Notes under the pieces: generated by a model
Database searches by the model: none
What the model was told of the DNA's origin: nothing
Seen by the model: the letters and a program-made list of their open reading frames with translations, nothing else
Made by a program: the position numbers and the translations under genes
NCBI GenBank assembly: GCA_944326365.1
Contig: CALVDR010000002.1
Location: 99,715 to 163,714, forward strand
DNA from: an uncultured Bacteroidales bacterium
Lineage (GTDB): Bacteria > Bacteroidota > Bacteroidia > Bacteroidales > UBA932
Length of the DNA stretch: 64,000 bases
Direction of reading: 5' to 3'
Part shown: positions 52,780 to 62,796 of the stretch, piece after piece
How the letters are laid out: every line of letters begins with the position of its first letter
Numbering within the stretch: the stretch's first letter is position 1

Positions 52780-54116
52780 TGAAGAAGTTTATCCAGACTA
52801 TCAGAAACATCTTCAAGATTGAGGAACTGCGCAAGAGAATCGTGTATACGATTCTTTTGCTGCTGGTTTATCGTCTGGGCTCGTTCATCGTGCTCCCAGG
52901 CATAGACTCGGCCCAGCTGGCCAATCTTCAGGACAATACTCAGGAAGGTCTCGTCGGCCTGCTGAACATGTTCTCCGGAGGAGCCTTCGGCAATGCTTCA
53001 ATCTTTGCGCTGGGTGTGATGCCATATATCTCGGCATCCATCGTCATCCAGCTTCTCGGCGTGTTCGTACCTTATTTCAGGAAACTCCAGATGGAAGGTG
53101 AGAGCGGAAGGAGGAAGATGAACCAGATGACAAGATATCTGACCATCCTCATTCTCTGCATCCAGGGTCCTGCATATATGGCTGCCCTGCACAACCAGAT
53201 TCCGGAAAGTGCTTTCCTGGCCGTACACAATCTCGGATGGAGCAACTTCATGTTCAACTTCGTTTCCACCATCATCCTGATCGGCGGTACGATGTTCGTG
53301 ATGTGGCTCGGTGAAAGGATTACAGACAGGGGTATCGGAAACGGTATTTCCCTCATCATCATGGTCGGTATCATCGCCCGTCTCCCTTATGCCCTTACTG
53401 CGGAAATCGGAGAGAAGGTGAACAATACCGCCGGCGGTGTCCTCCTGCTCATCGTTGAACTCGTGATCCTGTTCTTCGTATTCGTGGCTGCCATCGCTCT
53501 GGTACAGGGCGTGAGGAAAGTTCCGGTACAGTATGCGAAGAGGATTGTGGGCAACAAGCAGTATGGCGGAGTGCGCCAGTATATTCCAATGAAAATCAAC
53601 GCTGCCGGTGTCATGCCGATCATCTTCGCGCAGGCACTTATGCTTTTCCCGCTGATTTTCTCCCAGTTCGATGCCACAAGAGGCCTCGCTGCGACTTTGA
53701 GCAACTATACCGGTTTCTGGTATAACCTCATATTCGGACTTCTCGTTGTGATTTTCACATATTTCTACACTGCTGTCACTGTGAATCCTACCATGATGGC
53801 CGAGCAGCTGAAGCAGAACGGAGGGTTTATTCCGGGCGTCAAGCCGGGAAAGAAGACCGTAGAGTATCTTGACTCCATCATGTCGAGAGTGACTCTTCCG
53901 GGTTCCATCTTCCTCGCGCTTATCGCCATACTCCCTGCATTTGCCATGCTTCTGGGAGTGAACAACCAGTTTGCAAGTTTCTACGGCGGTACTTCGCTGC
54001 TGATCCTTGTGGGTGTGGTTTTGGATACTCTCCAGCAGATCGAGAGTCATTTGCTTATGCGTCACTATGACGGTCTGATGAAGACAGGTCGTCTGAAAGG
54101 ACGCTCAGGAATGTAA
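52779..54116 (+). CDS. secY: Protein translocase subunit SecY
   Basis: 445 residues with ten predicted membrane helices. The conserved plug/pore region (GGAFGNASIFALGVMPYISASI) and the GIGNGISLIIMVGI loop are present. SecY is the channel through which exported proteins, including the many lipoproteins and receptors in this window, pass the inner membrane. Coupled to rplO by a TAATG overlap. Confidence 0.98.
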   Translation: MKKFIQTIRNIFKIEELRKRIVYTILLLLVYRLGSFIVLPGIDSAQLANLQDNTQEGLVGLLNMFSGGAFGNASIFALGVMPYISASIVIQLLGVFVPYFRKLQMEGESGRRKMNQMTRYLTILILCIQGPAYMAALHNQIPESAFLAVHNLGWSNFMFNFVSTIILIGGTMFVMWLGERITDRGIGNGISLIIMVGIIARLPYALTAEIGEKVNNTAGGVLLLIVELVILFFVFVAAIALVQGVRKVPVQYAKRIVGNKQYGGVRQYIPMKINAAGVMPIIFAQALMLFPLIFSQFDATRGLAATLSNYTGFWYNLIFGLLVVIFTYFYTAVTVNPTMMAEQLKQNGGFIPGVKPGKKTVEYLDSIMSRVTLPGSIFLALIAILPAFAMLLGVNNQFASFYGGTSLLILVGVVLDTLQQIESHLLMRHYDGLMKTGRLKGRSGM

Positions 54117-54136
54117 TTTCAGTAGTTCATTGGTAT

Positions 54137-54913
54137 ATGGTAAGGCCCAAGACAGAAGAAGAAATAGCGCTGATGCGCGAGAATGCGATTCTCGTATCCA
54201 AGACATTGGCTGTGGTCGGTAAGGCTGTCGCCCCTGGTGTGACAACTCTTGAGTTGAATAGGCTGGCAGAGACCTACATCCGTGATCACGGAGCTATCCC
54301 CAGCTTCTTAGGTTATGAGGGCTTTCCTGCCGCTCTCTGTATTTCGGTAAATGATACTGTGGTCCACGGTTTTCCTTCAGACTATGTGCTGAAGGAAGGT
54401 GACATAGTCTCTGTGGACTGCGGTACATTGTACAAGGGGTACAACGGTGACTCGGCATACACTTTCCCGGTAGGTGAGGTGGATGAAGAGACCCGGAGAC
54501 TCCTCGATGTCACCAAGGCATCACTGTACAAGGGAATAGAGATGGCGGTGGACGGAAACAGGATCGGCGATATCGGACACGCGGTGCAGTCGTATGCAGA
54601 ATCGGCCGGTTTCTCTGTGGTTCGTGAGCTTGAAGGTCATGGTATCGGCAGGCACATGCATGAGAATCCGGGAGTCCCGAACTACGGCAGAAAGGGCAGC
54701 GGCCCCAAGCTGACAGACGGGATGACGATTTGTATCGAACCGATGATCAATGCCGGGTCACGCGGTGTGTATCTTGCAAAAAATGGTTGGGAAGTACGCA
54801 CGGCTGACCACAGGAATTCAGCGCACTTCGAGCTTACGGTTGTTGTCAGGAAAGGCGTTCCTGAAGTTCTGTCGACCTTTGATTATATTGAAAAGTCTGA
54901 TGTTGGATTTTAA
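54137..54913 (+). CDS. map: Methionine aminopeptidase type I
   Basis: 258 residues. Metal-binding motifs: DCGTLYKGYNGDSAYTF with two Asp, EGHGIGRHMHENP with His, and the Glu of MTICIEPM. It removes the first Met of new proteins. Between secY and infA as in most bacteria. Confidence 0.98.
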   Translation: MVRPKTEEEIALMRENAILVSKTLAVVGKAVAPGVTTLELNRLAETYIRDHGAIPSFLGYEGFPAALCISVNDTVVHGFPSDYVLKEGDIVSVDCGTLYKGYNGDSAYTFPVGEVDEETRRLLDVTKASLYKGIEMAVDGNRIGDIGHAVQSYAESAGFSVVRELEGHGIGRHMHENPGVPNYGRKGSGPKLTDGMTICIEPMINAGSRGVYLAKNGWEVRTADHRNSAHFELTVVVRKGVPEVLSTFDYIEKSDVGF

Positions 54914-54924
54914 AGTGATATTTA

Positions 54925-55143
54925 ATGCCGAAACAGTCAGCAATAGAACAGGAAGGTGTCATAGTTGAGACACTGCCGAACGCAATGTTTAAGGTCGAGC
55001 TGGAAAACGGCCATGTGATTCTGGCTCATATCTCAGGAAAGATGAGAATGCACTACATCAAGATTCTGCCGGGAGACAGGGTCAGAGTCGAAATGTCACC
55101 TTACGATTTGACTAAGGGAAGAATTTCATTCAGGTACAAATAA
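54925..55143 (+). CDS. infA: Translation initiation factor IF-1
   Basis: 72 residues, the standard length, an OB-fold with [20 protein letters not shown] and [18 protein letters not shown]. It binds the A site during initiation. It follows map by 11 bp. Confidence 0.98.
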   Translation: MPKQSAIEQEGVIVETLPNAMFKVELENGHVILAHISGKMRMHYIKILPGDRVRVEMSPYDLTKGRISFRYK

Positions 55144-55172
55144 AATAAACGCAAGTTTAAAAAATTACGAAA

Positions 55173-55289
55173 ATGAAAGTCAAAGCATCCATAAAGAAAC
55201 GCAGCGAGGACTGCAAGATCGTAAAGCGTAAAGGCCGCCTTTACGTGATCTGCAAGAAGAACCCTAAATTCAAGATGCGTCAGGGATAA
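55173..55289 (+). CDS. rpmJ: 50S ribosomal protein L36
   Basis: 38 residues, [20 protein letters not shown] start and a [10 protein letters not shown] end. Cys14 and Cys27 remain, while the other family zinc ligands (a third Cys and a His) are replaced, so it looks like a zinc-independent or partly changed form. It lies between infA and rpsM as expected. Confidence 0.95.
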   Translation: MKVKASIKKRSEDCKIVKRKGRLYVICKKNPKFKMRQG

Positions 55290-55327
55290 TTTTTATTTAG
55301 TTGTATAATAAATAAAATAAGATAATT

Positions 55328-55705
55328 ATGGCAAGAATAGCCGGAGTTGATTTACCAAACAACAAAAGGGGAGAGATAGGTCTGACCTATATCTTCGGGA
55401 TTGGCCGCAGCTCAGCAAGAAAGATCCTGTCAGGTCTCGGAATAGATTTCGATACCAAGGTCGGCGAGTGGAATGACGAGCAGATCGCAGGAATCCGTAA
55501 CGTGATTGCGACCGAATACAAAATCGAAGGTGAGCTTCGTTCCACTATCCAGATGAACATCAAGCGTCTGATGGATATCGGTTGCTACAGGGGTATCCGC
55601 CACCGTATCGGTCTGCCGGTGCGTGGCCAGAGCACCAAGAACAACGCCCGTACAAGAAAGGGTAAGAAGAAAACAGTTGCAAACAAGAAGAAGGCAACCA
55701 AATAA
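55328..55705 (+). CDS. rpsM: 30S ribosomal protein S13
   Basis: 125 residues, [20 protein letters not shown] start, helix-hairpin-helix part and the [22 protein letters not shown] tail. It bridges the subunits at the head. Starts the alpha-operon part rpsM-rpsK-rpsD-rpoA-rplQ. Confidence 0.98.
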   Translation: MARIAGVDLPNNKRGEIGLTYIFGIGRSSARKILSGLGIDFDTKVGEWNDEQIAGIRNVIATEYKIEGELRSTIQMNIKRLMDIGCYRGIRHRIGLPVRGQSTKNNARTRKGKKKTVANKKKATK

Positions 55706-55715
55706 CGGATGAATT

Positions 55716-56108
55716 ATGGCAAAGAAAACGACATCAACAAACAAGAAGAGAGTTGTCAAGGTTGACGCTTATGGCGAGGCTCATATTTCATCGACCTTCA
55801 ACAACGTCATCGTCACTCTCACCAACAGCGTGGGCCAGGTCATCAGCTGGTCTTCAGCAGGTAAGAGCGGCTTCAGAGGATCAAAGAAGAATACTCCGTA
55901 TGCTGCCCAGGTGGCTGCAGCAGATGCAGCGAAAACAGCTTACGACCTCGGTCTCCGCAAGGTAAAAGCCTATGTGAAAGGTCCTGGTGCCGGACGTGAG
56001 TCTGCTATCAGAACCATCCACGGTGCAGGCATCGAGATCACAGAGATCATCGACGTGACTCCTATGCCACACAACGGATGCAGACCAAAAGGCCGTCGTA
56101 AAGTTTAA
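55716..56108 (+). CDS. rpsK: 30S ribosomal protein S11
   Basis: 130 residues with a short Lys/Thr-rich N terminus, the [19 protein letters not shown] block and the [12 protein letters not shown] end. It forms the platform near the E site. Ten bp after rpsM. Confidence 0.98.
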   Translation: MAKKTTSTNKKRVVKVDAYGEAHISSTFNNVIVTLTNSVGQVISWSSAGKSGFRGSKKNTPYAAQVAAADAAKTAYDLGLRKVKAYVKGPGAGRESAIRTIHGAGIEITEIIDVTPMPHNGCRPKGRRKV

Positions 56109-56133
56109 TTTTTAGAGATAAAGGAAAATTACC

Positions 56134-56736
56134 ATGGCAAGATATACTGGACCAACTACTAAAATTGCGCGTAGATTCGGCGAGCCGATTTTCGGGACTG
56201 ACAAGGATTTCGAGAAGAGAAATTTCCCTCCGGGGCAGCACGGTCTGGCCAGAAAGCGCAAGAAAACTTCCGAGTACGGTACTCAGCTCAGGGAGAAACA
56301 GAAAGTGAAATATACATACGGTCTGCTTGAAAGACAGTTCCGCAATACTTACGAGAAAGCCTCACGCATGAAAGGCCAGAAAGGCGAGAACCTTCTCGTC
56401 CTCCTCGAGTCCCGTCTCGACAATCTGGTTTACCGTATGGGTATCGCCCCTACCAGGGCTGCAGCACGTCAGCTCGTATCACACTGCCACATCACTCTGA
56501 ACGGAATCGTCTGCAACATTCCTTCCGCCCAGGTAAAGCCGGGAGATGTGATAGCTGTAAGGGAAAGATCCAAGAGCCTCGAAGTCATCCAGAACAGCGT
56601 AGCGTCAGCTCCCAAGTATTCATGGATAGAATTCGACACGAAGACACTCACAGGCAAATATCTCAACGTTCCTGTAAGGGAGGAAATCCCTGAGAACATC
56701 AACGAGCAGCTGATCGTCGAGTTGTACTCTAAGTAA
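56134..56736 (+). CDS. rpsD: 30S ribosomal protein S4
   Basis: 200 residues, [19 protein letters not shown] start, zinc-free N-terminal domain, and an S4 RNA-binding domain ([20 protein letters not shown]). It starts 16S assembly and in E. coli represses this operon. Confidence 0.98.
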   Translation: MARYTGPTTKIARRFGEPIFGTDKDFEKRNFPPGQHGLARKRKKTSEYGTQLREKQKVKYTYGLLERQFRNTYEKASRMKGQKGENLLVLLESRLDNLVYRMGIAPTRAAARQLVSHCHITLNGIVCNIPSAQVKPGDVIAVRERSKSLEVIQNSVASAPKYSWIEFDTKTLTGKYLNVPVREEIPENINEQLIVELYSK

Positions 56737-56766
56737 TAATAGTTAACACCAAAAGGAAATTTCAAT

Positions 56767-57774
56767 ATGGCAATCTTAGCATTTCAGAAACCGGATAAGG
56801 TGATAATGCTCGAAGGGACTGATACCGTCGGCCGGTTCGAGTTCAGGCCTCTGGAGCCTGGATACGGTCAGACCATCGGTAACGCTCTCCGTCGGATATT
56901 GTTGTCTTCTCTGGAAGGGTTTGCTATCAATTCGGTCAAGATTTCGGGCGTGGACCAGGAGTTCGCGACTATCCCGGGAGTGATCGAGGGGATGCAGGAC
57001 ATTATTCTTAACCTCAAACAGGTGAGGTTCAAGAGAATGGTAGAGACTGTAGATTCCGAGGTGGCAAACATCGTCATCAGCGGCAAACAGGAGTTTACCG
57101 CAGAGGATATCTCCAAGGGATTGTCTTCTTTCAAGGTGTTGAATCCTGAACTGCACATCTGTTCGCTCGAACCGTCTGTCAAGCTGGAGATTTCACTCAA
57201 TATCAGCAAGGGCCGCGGTTTCGTTCCTGCTGATGACAATATTGATTCAGATACTCCTATCGGGACTATTCCTGTGGATGCTATCTACACTCCTATCAAG
57301 AATGTCAACTGGATCGTGGACAACTGGCGTGTGGAACAGAAGACCGATTATGAAAAGCTGACTCTGGAAATCATCACTGACGGCTCGATAACTCCAAAGC
57401 TCGCCCTTCAGGAGGCGGCCAACATCCTTATCTATCACTTCAAGCTGTTCACCGACGAGAAGAAGCTTTCTCTCGAGAGCGCTGTGGAGTCTGATTCCAA
57501 GGAGCTGGACGAAGAGTCACTCAGAATGAGGCATCTGCTTCTCACCAAGCTCTCCGACATGGGGCTTTCAGTGAGGGCATACAATTGCCTTAAGGCAGCT
57601 GATATCGATACATTTGCCGATCTGGTATCTTATTCGAGGTCAGAGCTGATGAAATTCAGGAATTTCGGCCGGAAGTCCCTCAACGAGATCGACCTTCTGG
57701 TAGAAAAGATGAAGCTGTCATTCGGTATGGATGTATCCAAGTATAATATTGAACCCAAGAAAAAGACTGTTTAA
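56767..57774 (+). CDS. rpoA: RNA polymerase subunit alpha
   Basis: 335 residues. The N-terminal dimerisation domain (~1-235, with [17 protein letters not shown]) and the C-terminal domain (~250-325, with helix-hairpin-helix [11 protein letters not shown]) are complete. The alpha subunit nucleates polymerase assembly and contacts regulators. rplQ starts 2 bp later. Confidence 0.99.
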   Translation: MAILAFQKPDKVIMLEGTDTVGRFEFRPLEPGYGQTIGNALRRILLSSLEGFAINSVKISGVDQEFATIPGVIEGMQDIILNLKQVRFKRMVETVDSEVANIVISGKQEFTAEDISKGLSSFKVLNPELHICSLEPSVKLEISLNISKGRGFVPADDNIDSDTPIGTIPVDAIYTPIKNVNWIVDNWRVEQKTDYEKLTLEIITDGSITPKLALQEAANILIYHFKLFTDEKKLSLESAVESDSKELDEESLRMRHLLLTKLSDMGLSVRAYNCLKAADIDTFADLVSYSRSELMKFRNFGRKSLNEIDLLVEKMKLSFGMDVSKYNIEPKKKTV

Positions 57775-57776
57775 AA

Positions 57777-58331
57777 ATGAGGCATAATAAATCAATCAAT
57801 CACCTTAGCCGCAAGAGCGGGCACCGCAAGGCCCTCCTTGCAAACATGGCGGTATCTCTTATCGAGCATAAGAGGATCACTACTACTCTTGCCAAGGCCA
57901 AGGCTCTCAAGATGTATGTTGAACCTCTGGTGACCAAGTCCAAGGAGGACACTACACATTCCCGCCGTATGGTGTTCAGCTATCTGAAGAACAAGGAGGC
58001 CGTAAAAGAGCTTTTCGGCACTATTTCGCCTAAGATAGCTTCACGTCCGGGCGGTTATACCAGGATTCTCAAGGTCGGTTTCCGTCATGGCGACGCTGCC
58101 GAGATGGCTCTCATCGAGTTCGTTGACTTCAACGAGGCTGCTCTTGCTTCTTCACCTAAGAAGGAGACCAGGAAGACTTCTACCCGCCGCAGCCGTTCAA
58201 AGAAGGCTGCAGCAGAGACAGCTGCACCTGCGGTAGAGGAACCGAAGACTGAGGCTCCTGCAGAGGAGGCTGCTCCTGCAGCAGAGACTCCTGCCGTAGA
58301 GACACCTGCAGAGGAGAAGAAGGCAGAATAA
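57777..58331 (+). CDS. rplQ: 50S ribosomal protein L17 with long C-terminal extension
   Basis: 184 residues. The core L17 fold ends near residue 122; the remaining ~60 residues first carry a basic patch ([16 protein letters not shown]) and then a low-complexity Ala/Glu/Pro tail. Extensions of this type are seen in Bacteroidota, but function is unknown. Last gene of the operon, ended by the terminator at 58354-58387. Confidence 0.97.
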   Translation: MRHNKSINHLSRKSGHRKALLANMAVSLIEHKRITTTLAKAKALKMYVEPLVTKSKEDTTHSRRMVFSYLKNKEAVKELFGTISPKIASRPGGYTRILKVGFRHGDAAEMALIEFVDFNEAALASSPKKETRKTSTRRSRSKKAAAETAAPAVEEPKTEAPAEEAAPAAETPAVETPAEEKKAE

Positions 58332-58353
58332 TTCTGTCAGCACATACAAGAAC

Positions 58354-58387
58354 AAGACGGACGACCGGAAAACCGGCCGTCCGTCTT
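58354..58387. terminator. Terminator after rplQ, probably bidirectional
   Basis: A stem of about 15 bp with one mismatch around a short A loop, flanked by aag and ctt ends and then a T-rich stretch. It lies between convergent rplQ and the GH2 gene. Confidence 0.85.
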
Positions 58388-58420
58388 GATTTTAATTCGT
58401 ATCCGTTTGACGTGGTTTGA

Positions 58421-60331
58421 TCATTTCTGCGGCATCATTTCAGTCATGGACCGTATCAGGGCGGCGTTGGCTGCCGAGATTTTCGGAATGTCCACTTTGA
58501 TGACTTTTCTGTCATATGTCATCAGTCCGTTTACCTCTCCCTCCACATCGGTAGTTTGGGTATAGACTGCTGCCGCACAGCCTGTCCTGATGATGGCTTT
58601 CAGGTCATCGAGGTATTTTATGTATTGGTCCAGAAGTTCTTCCGGAGACTCTTTCACTCCCTCATATCCCCATTTTTCCGCGATATTCCAGGTATGTCCA
58701 GGCACGACATAGCCTATGCCGCCGTACTCTCCCAGTACATTCACGAATTTCCTTTCGAAGAACTTCACCACAGGTGCCGGGTAGTTGTGCACATCGATGA
58801 CATCGCCGCACAGGCTGTAGTTCCCTCCTGAGGCTTCGTTTACGAGTCTCGTGGAATCTTTCGCTCTGGTGAATGCCACTGCTTCAGGGGTGTCGAACTG
58901 TCCCCAGGCCTCGTTGAACGGCACCCACATCACGATACAAGGGAATACCTTGAGCGCGTCCATGATGGCTCCCCACTCATGGTAGAAGTTCTCTTTCCAT
59001 ATCTGGGGAATCCGGCAGTCCGTACCTCCGAGAAGACTGCCGGAAGACCATGTGTTCCTGTTCGCAGCCACCACTTCCTCACTGCGGGCAGGGGCCTGGG
59101 CTTCCATGTAGTCTCCGATGCAAGGCATGTCCTGCCATACCATCATACCCATGACATCGCACCACCAGTACCAGCGCGCAGGTTCCACCTTGATATGTTT
59201 GCGGATCATGTTGAATCCCATTTCCCTGGTCTTTTCTATGTCGAATTTCAGTGCCTCGTCAGTAGGTGCGGTGTACAGCCCGTCAGGCCACCATCCCTGG
59301 TCAAGCGGGCCGAAATGGAACAGAGGTTCGCCGTTCAGGGCCATCCTGCGGTATTCATAAAGCCCGTTTTCGCGTATTACGGATATCTCCCTCATCGCGG
59401 TGTAGCCGTCCACGCTGTCGACTGTACGGCCGTCACGGGATATTTCTATACGCAGTCCGTAGAGATACGGGGATGCAGGAGACCATGTCTTCATGTCCTT
59501 GACCCGAAGGACGGCCTTTCCGTCCACGGCGATGGCTTCGCAGAGTACGGTATTGCCCGGTTTTTCTGCAGAATAGCCTTCTCCGCCTTCTATAAGCGAG
59601 ACTTTCACTTCATCCCTGTCTGACGTGCGTGCATCCACATATACTGTCAGGGTGCTGTTTTCAATGTCACTTTCCGTATAGTAGCTTCCGATGCTGCAGA
59701 GGGGTACCGGCTCCATCCATACGGTCTGCCAGATGCCGGACACCGGAGTGTACCAGATGCCCCCGTTTATATGGCACTGTTTCCCGCGCGGCTGGAAGCT
59801 GTCATCCGTGGCATCCAGAACCTTGACACGGAGTGTCTGTGTTCCGGACGCTTTCAGATACGGGGTGATGTCGAATGAGAACGGGTCATATCCGCCCCTG
59901 TGGGTGCCGGCCTCGAAACCGTTCACATATACGGTGGTTTCCCAGTCCACAGCCCCGAAATGCAGGAGAATCCTCTCTTCTGCCCAGTCTTTCGGGACAG
60001 TGAATGTCCTCTCGTACCACAGAGCATCTTCCCTGTCCATACGTTTGCCTACACCGGACAATGCGGATTCCACTGCGAACGGGACCAGAATCTTTCCTTC
60101 GCTGCGGAACCTTTCCGCACCGGCATCCGTGATGCCGTAATCCCACAGACCGTTCAGATTCATCCATTGCCCGCGGACCATCTGGGGACGCGGGTACTCA
60201 GGCAGCGGACATTCGGGATTTACGTCTTCTGCCCATGGGGACATGATATTGTCTCCGACAGGAGACCAGTTTCCTGCGATGGCAGGTGCGGCTATCATTA
60301 CAGACAGCATTGTTGTCAACAGATTATTCAT
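58421..60331 (-). CDS. Glycoside hydrolase family 2 protein (beta-glycosidase)
   Basis: 636 residues with a signal peptide (1-19). Order: sugar-binding jelly-roll (~40-210, with NLNGLWDYGI and HFGAVDWETTVYVNG), an Ig-like domain (~215-320), and a TIM barrel (~325-630). The acid/base Glu lies in WVPFNEAWGQ and the nucleophile Glu in VLGEYGG. It is shorter than LacZ-type enzymes but normal for the compact beta-galactosidase/beta-glucuronidase group. Last gene of the minus-strand operon, 16 bp after the sialate esterase. Exact sugar unknown. Confidence 0.9.
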   Translation of the reverse strand: MNNLLTTMLSVMIAAPAIAGNWSPVGDNIMSPWAEDVNPECPLPEYPRPQMVRGQWMNLNGLWDYGITDAGAERFRSEGKILVPFAVESALSGVGKRMDREDALWYERTFTVPKDWAEERILLHFGAVDWETTVYVNGFEAGTHRGGYDPFSFDITPYLKASGTQTLRVKVLDATDDSFQPRGKQCHINGGIWYTPVSGIWQTVWMEPVPLCSIGSYYTESDIENSTLTVYVDARTSDRDEVKVSLIEGGEGYSAEKPGNTVLCEAIAVDGKAVLRVKDMKTWSPASPYLYGLRIEISRDGRTVDSVDGYTAMREISVIRENGLYEYRRMALNGEPLFHFGPLDQGWWPDGLYTAPTDEALKFDIEKTREMGFNMIRKHIKVEPARWYWWCDVMGMMVWQDMPCIGDYMEAQAPARSEEVVAANRNTWSSGSLLGGTDCRIPQIWKENFYHEWGAIMDALKVFPCIVMWVPFNEAWGQFDTPEAVAFTRAKDSTRLVNEASGGNYSLCGDVIDVHNYPAPVVKFFERKFVNVLGEYGGIGYVVPGHTWNIAEKWGYEGVKESPEELLDQYIKYLDDLKAIIRTGCAAAVYTQTTDVEGEVNGLMTYDRKVIKVDIPKISAANAALIRSMTEMMPQK

Positions 60332-60347
60332 TATTCCAGGATTTCGG

Positions 60348-61778
60348 TTATTTCCAGTTGTCGGATCTGAACGGACTGACAGGGATGCCGTAGCAGTTGA
60401 ACATTGTGGCTTCGGACCAGTTCCTCATGCCGTAGCGGACAGCCGCAGGAGCCGTGACTTCCGGACATGAAACCTCTATCATGCTCTTGTCGTGGCATAT
60501 TCTGGCTGTGGCAGGGTAGAATACCTGGTCTTCTCCGGCCAGTTCGAAGCCCGGCAGGTCGAGATTTATAGGACTCAGTCCCATGCCGTCCACCTTGAAT
60601 TTCACATAAGCCTTTCCGTCCTTGAATTCGGCGCTCTGGTAGATCGGAGGGTTCGGATCGAATCCCCTGATGCCATAGTCGTTGCACAGGGCGAGGAATG
60701 CGAGCCTGTCTCCCACGGCTTTCTTGTTTGCCGGATGTATGCATTCCTGTTCTCCGGCATCATGTGTGGCCGCCATTCCCGAGTGTGGTATCAGAGCCAG
60801 AGTCTGCGCCTGGGCCCACATCATGTAGCCTGCTGCCCTGTCCTGCGGTCTGCCGTAAGAATACGGTGCTATCTGTGTGAAGTAGAACGGCATATCTTCA
60901 TTTCCCCACTGTTCGCGGAGCATCTTCACGAAGGCAGGCTGGAGTCTCTTGTACTGTTCGAAACGGTCTTTGTTGTCGCATCCCTGATACCAGATGAAGC
61001 CTTTCGCAGTGAACGGGATGACAGTGTGGAGCATTCCGTTGTACAGGCAGGCTGCTGTCCTGTAGGGCCGGTCTTTGCGGAATTCGCCTGTTTCGTAGCT
61101 GCTCAGGTCGAATTCCCCGGCAAATTCCTTCTCAAGGAGTTCCCTGTCCATCCATGCTTCGATAGGCGTGCCGCCCCATGATACGTTTATGATACCGACT
61201 GGTATTTCCAGAGTTTCATACAGTCTGAGCGCGAAAAAGTATGCTGTCGCACTGGCTTCGGATACTCCTTCCGAATCATGGACATACCATGTGGCAGGGC
61301 AGTCCTCTTCCACTTTCAGGGACTTTATTCTCCGAAGGTTGCATGACCGGATCGGTATCTCCGGACGTGCTCCGCTGATATAGTACGCCGCATCCTTTAC
61401 CGGCTGGCCCTGGAATCCTTTCATCTGCATCTCCATATTCGACTGTCCGGCGCAGATCCAGACTTCTCCGAGGAGTATGTTTTTCAGGACGGTTTTCCCG
61501 TCTTTGCCGGACACGGTGACTTCATACGGGCCTCCGGCAGATATTGTAGGGACAGTCACGGACCATTTCCCGTCTTTCCCGGCAGTGGTGACCGCCTTTT
61601 CCGAAGACCAGGTCTGGGATACGGTGACTTTTTCCCCGGGGTCGGCAGTGCCCCAGAATGCTACGTCCGTGTTCTGCTGGAGCACCATGTTGTCCGCGAA
61701 TACCGACGGCATGGTGACTTTCGCATTGGCTGTCATCAGACAGCCGGCAAGTAAAATCAGTGACAGAATCTTTTTCAT
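60348..61778 (-). CDS. Sialate O-acetylesterase-like SGNH esterase
   Basis: 476 residues from the ATG at 61778, chosen because MKKILSLILLAGCLMTANA is a clear signal peptide; the frame is open further upstream without coding character. The catalytic GQSNMEMQ block (near 108) and the C-terminal CIHPANKKAVGDRLA with its His are intact. The family removes O-acetyl groups from sialic acid or from plant glycans. An Ig-like region precedes the catalytic part. In an operon with GH31 and GH2 it probably deacetylates a glycan substrate. Confidence 0.9.
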   Translation of the reverse strand: MKKILSLILLAGCLMTANAKVTMPSVFADNMVLQQNTDVAFWGTADPGEKVTVSQTWSSEKAVTTAGKDGKWSVTVPTISAGGPYEVTVSGKDGKTVLKNILLGEVWICAGQSNMEMQMKGFQGQPVKDAAYYISGARPEIPIRSCNLRRIKSLKVEEDCPATWYVHDSEGVSEASATAYFFALRLYETLEIPVGIINVSWGGTPIEAWMDRELLEKEFAGEFDLSSYETGEFRKDRPYRTAACLYNGMLHTVIPFTAKGFIWYQGCDNKDRFEQYKRLQPAFVKMLREQWGNEDMPFYFTQIAPYSYGRPQDRAAGYMMWAQAQTLALIPHSGMAATHDAGEQECIHPANKKAVGDRLAFLALCNDYGIRGFDPNPPIYQSAEFKDGKAYVKFKVDGMGLSPINLDLPGFELAGEDQVFYPATARICHDKSMIEVSCPEVTAPAAVRYGMRNWSEATMFNCYGIPVSPFRSDNWK

Positions 61779-61789
61779 GTGATTTTGTG

Positions 61790-62794
61790 TTAGTAAATTA
61801 TGTATTTGTTTCCTTCTTTCCTGTATTCGAGTCCGGCGGAGAAGCATATCGACTGCAGCACCGATTCCAGCGATTTGTTGTCGTGCGTTCCCGAGAGCTT
61901 CACTTTCGAGGTCGTGTCGCGCAGTTCGATGATGCAGGAGTAGTATCTGCGCAGCGTCTTCAGTATTTCCGGCAGGGTCTGCTGTCTGAATGTCAGTGTC
62001 CCGCGCATCCATGAAAGCACCTCCCCGGTCTTTGCATTCCCTCTGAATATGCTCTGGTTCTCCGTGTCGATGACGAGCTGTTCATCCGGATGAAGGTTCA
62101 TCCTGACATCGTCATCTCCGTAGGATACCGCGACTTTCCCTGACTTTACCGTCACCGAGGCCTGCCTGTCTTCCGGGTAGGCGTTTACGTTGAATGACGT
62201 GCCGGTGACGCGGACATCCAGATCTCCGGCATGTATGAGAAACGGACATTCGGGATCGCTCTCCACATCGAAGAACGCTTCTCCCGAAAGCCAGACATCA
62301 CGCGTGTCCTTTCCGTAGCGTGCGTTGTACCTGATGGAACTGGCCACGTTCAGTGTCACCCGGGTCCCGTCAGGCAGTTCCACCATCCTTCTTTGCCCGG
62401 GCTGGGTCTCCATGGTGCTGTACGATGCCAGCTGCATGGCCGTCCGCCTTTCCGTCACATCCGATACGATGAAATACCCTGCACCTGCGACCAGCGCTAT
62501 GGAAGCCGCTACTGCCGCTATCCGCCGCGAAACCTTCCATCTTCCTTTCAGCCTTCTTCCGAAAGAATGTTTCCGGATGAGTCTGAGCGCGTCCTGCCGA
62601 TACCGGCCGTAGATTTCGTCGGTCAGTGCTTCCTCCGGTTCCTTTTCCCAGTATTCTCTGGCGGCGGCGTCCAGTTCCGGTACGGATGCCGTGCTGTCTT
62701 TCATCATCTCGAGGAATTCCTTCAGCTCCTCTTCAGTGCAGGAATGATTCAGATATTTCACTATCAGTTCCCGTGTCGATTCTGCATCAGTCAT
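61790..62794 (-). CDS. FecR-type anti-sigma factor
   Basis: 334 residues from the ATG at 62794, just 2 bp after the sigma-factor stop. A cytoplasmic N-terminal part (~1-85), one membrane helix (~92-112), a periplasmic FecR domain (~130-235, with LPDGTRVTLN and GEAFFDVESDPECPF) and a C-terminal DUF4974-type domain (~265-334). It holds the ECF sigma factor inactive until an outer-membrane receptor signals. No receptor gene follows; CAZyme genes do. Confidence 0.94.
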   Translation of the reverse strand: MTDAESTRELIVKYLNHSCTEEELKEFLEMMKDSTASVPELDAAAREYWEKEPEEALTDEIYGRYRQDALRLIRKHSFGRRLKGRWKVSRRIAAVAASIALVAGAGYFIVSDVTERRTAMQLASYSTMETQPGQRRMVELPDGTRVTLNVASSIRYNARYGKDTRDVWLSGEAFFDVESDPECPFLIHAGDLDVRVTGTSFNVNAYPEDRQASVTVKSGKVAVSYGDDDVRMNLHPDEQLVIDTENQSIFRGNAKTGEVLSWMRGTLTFRQQTLPEILKTLRRYYSCIIELRDTTSKVKLSGTHDNKSLESVLQSICFSAGLEYRKEGNKYIIY

Positions 62795-62796
62795 GG

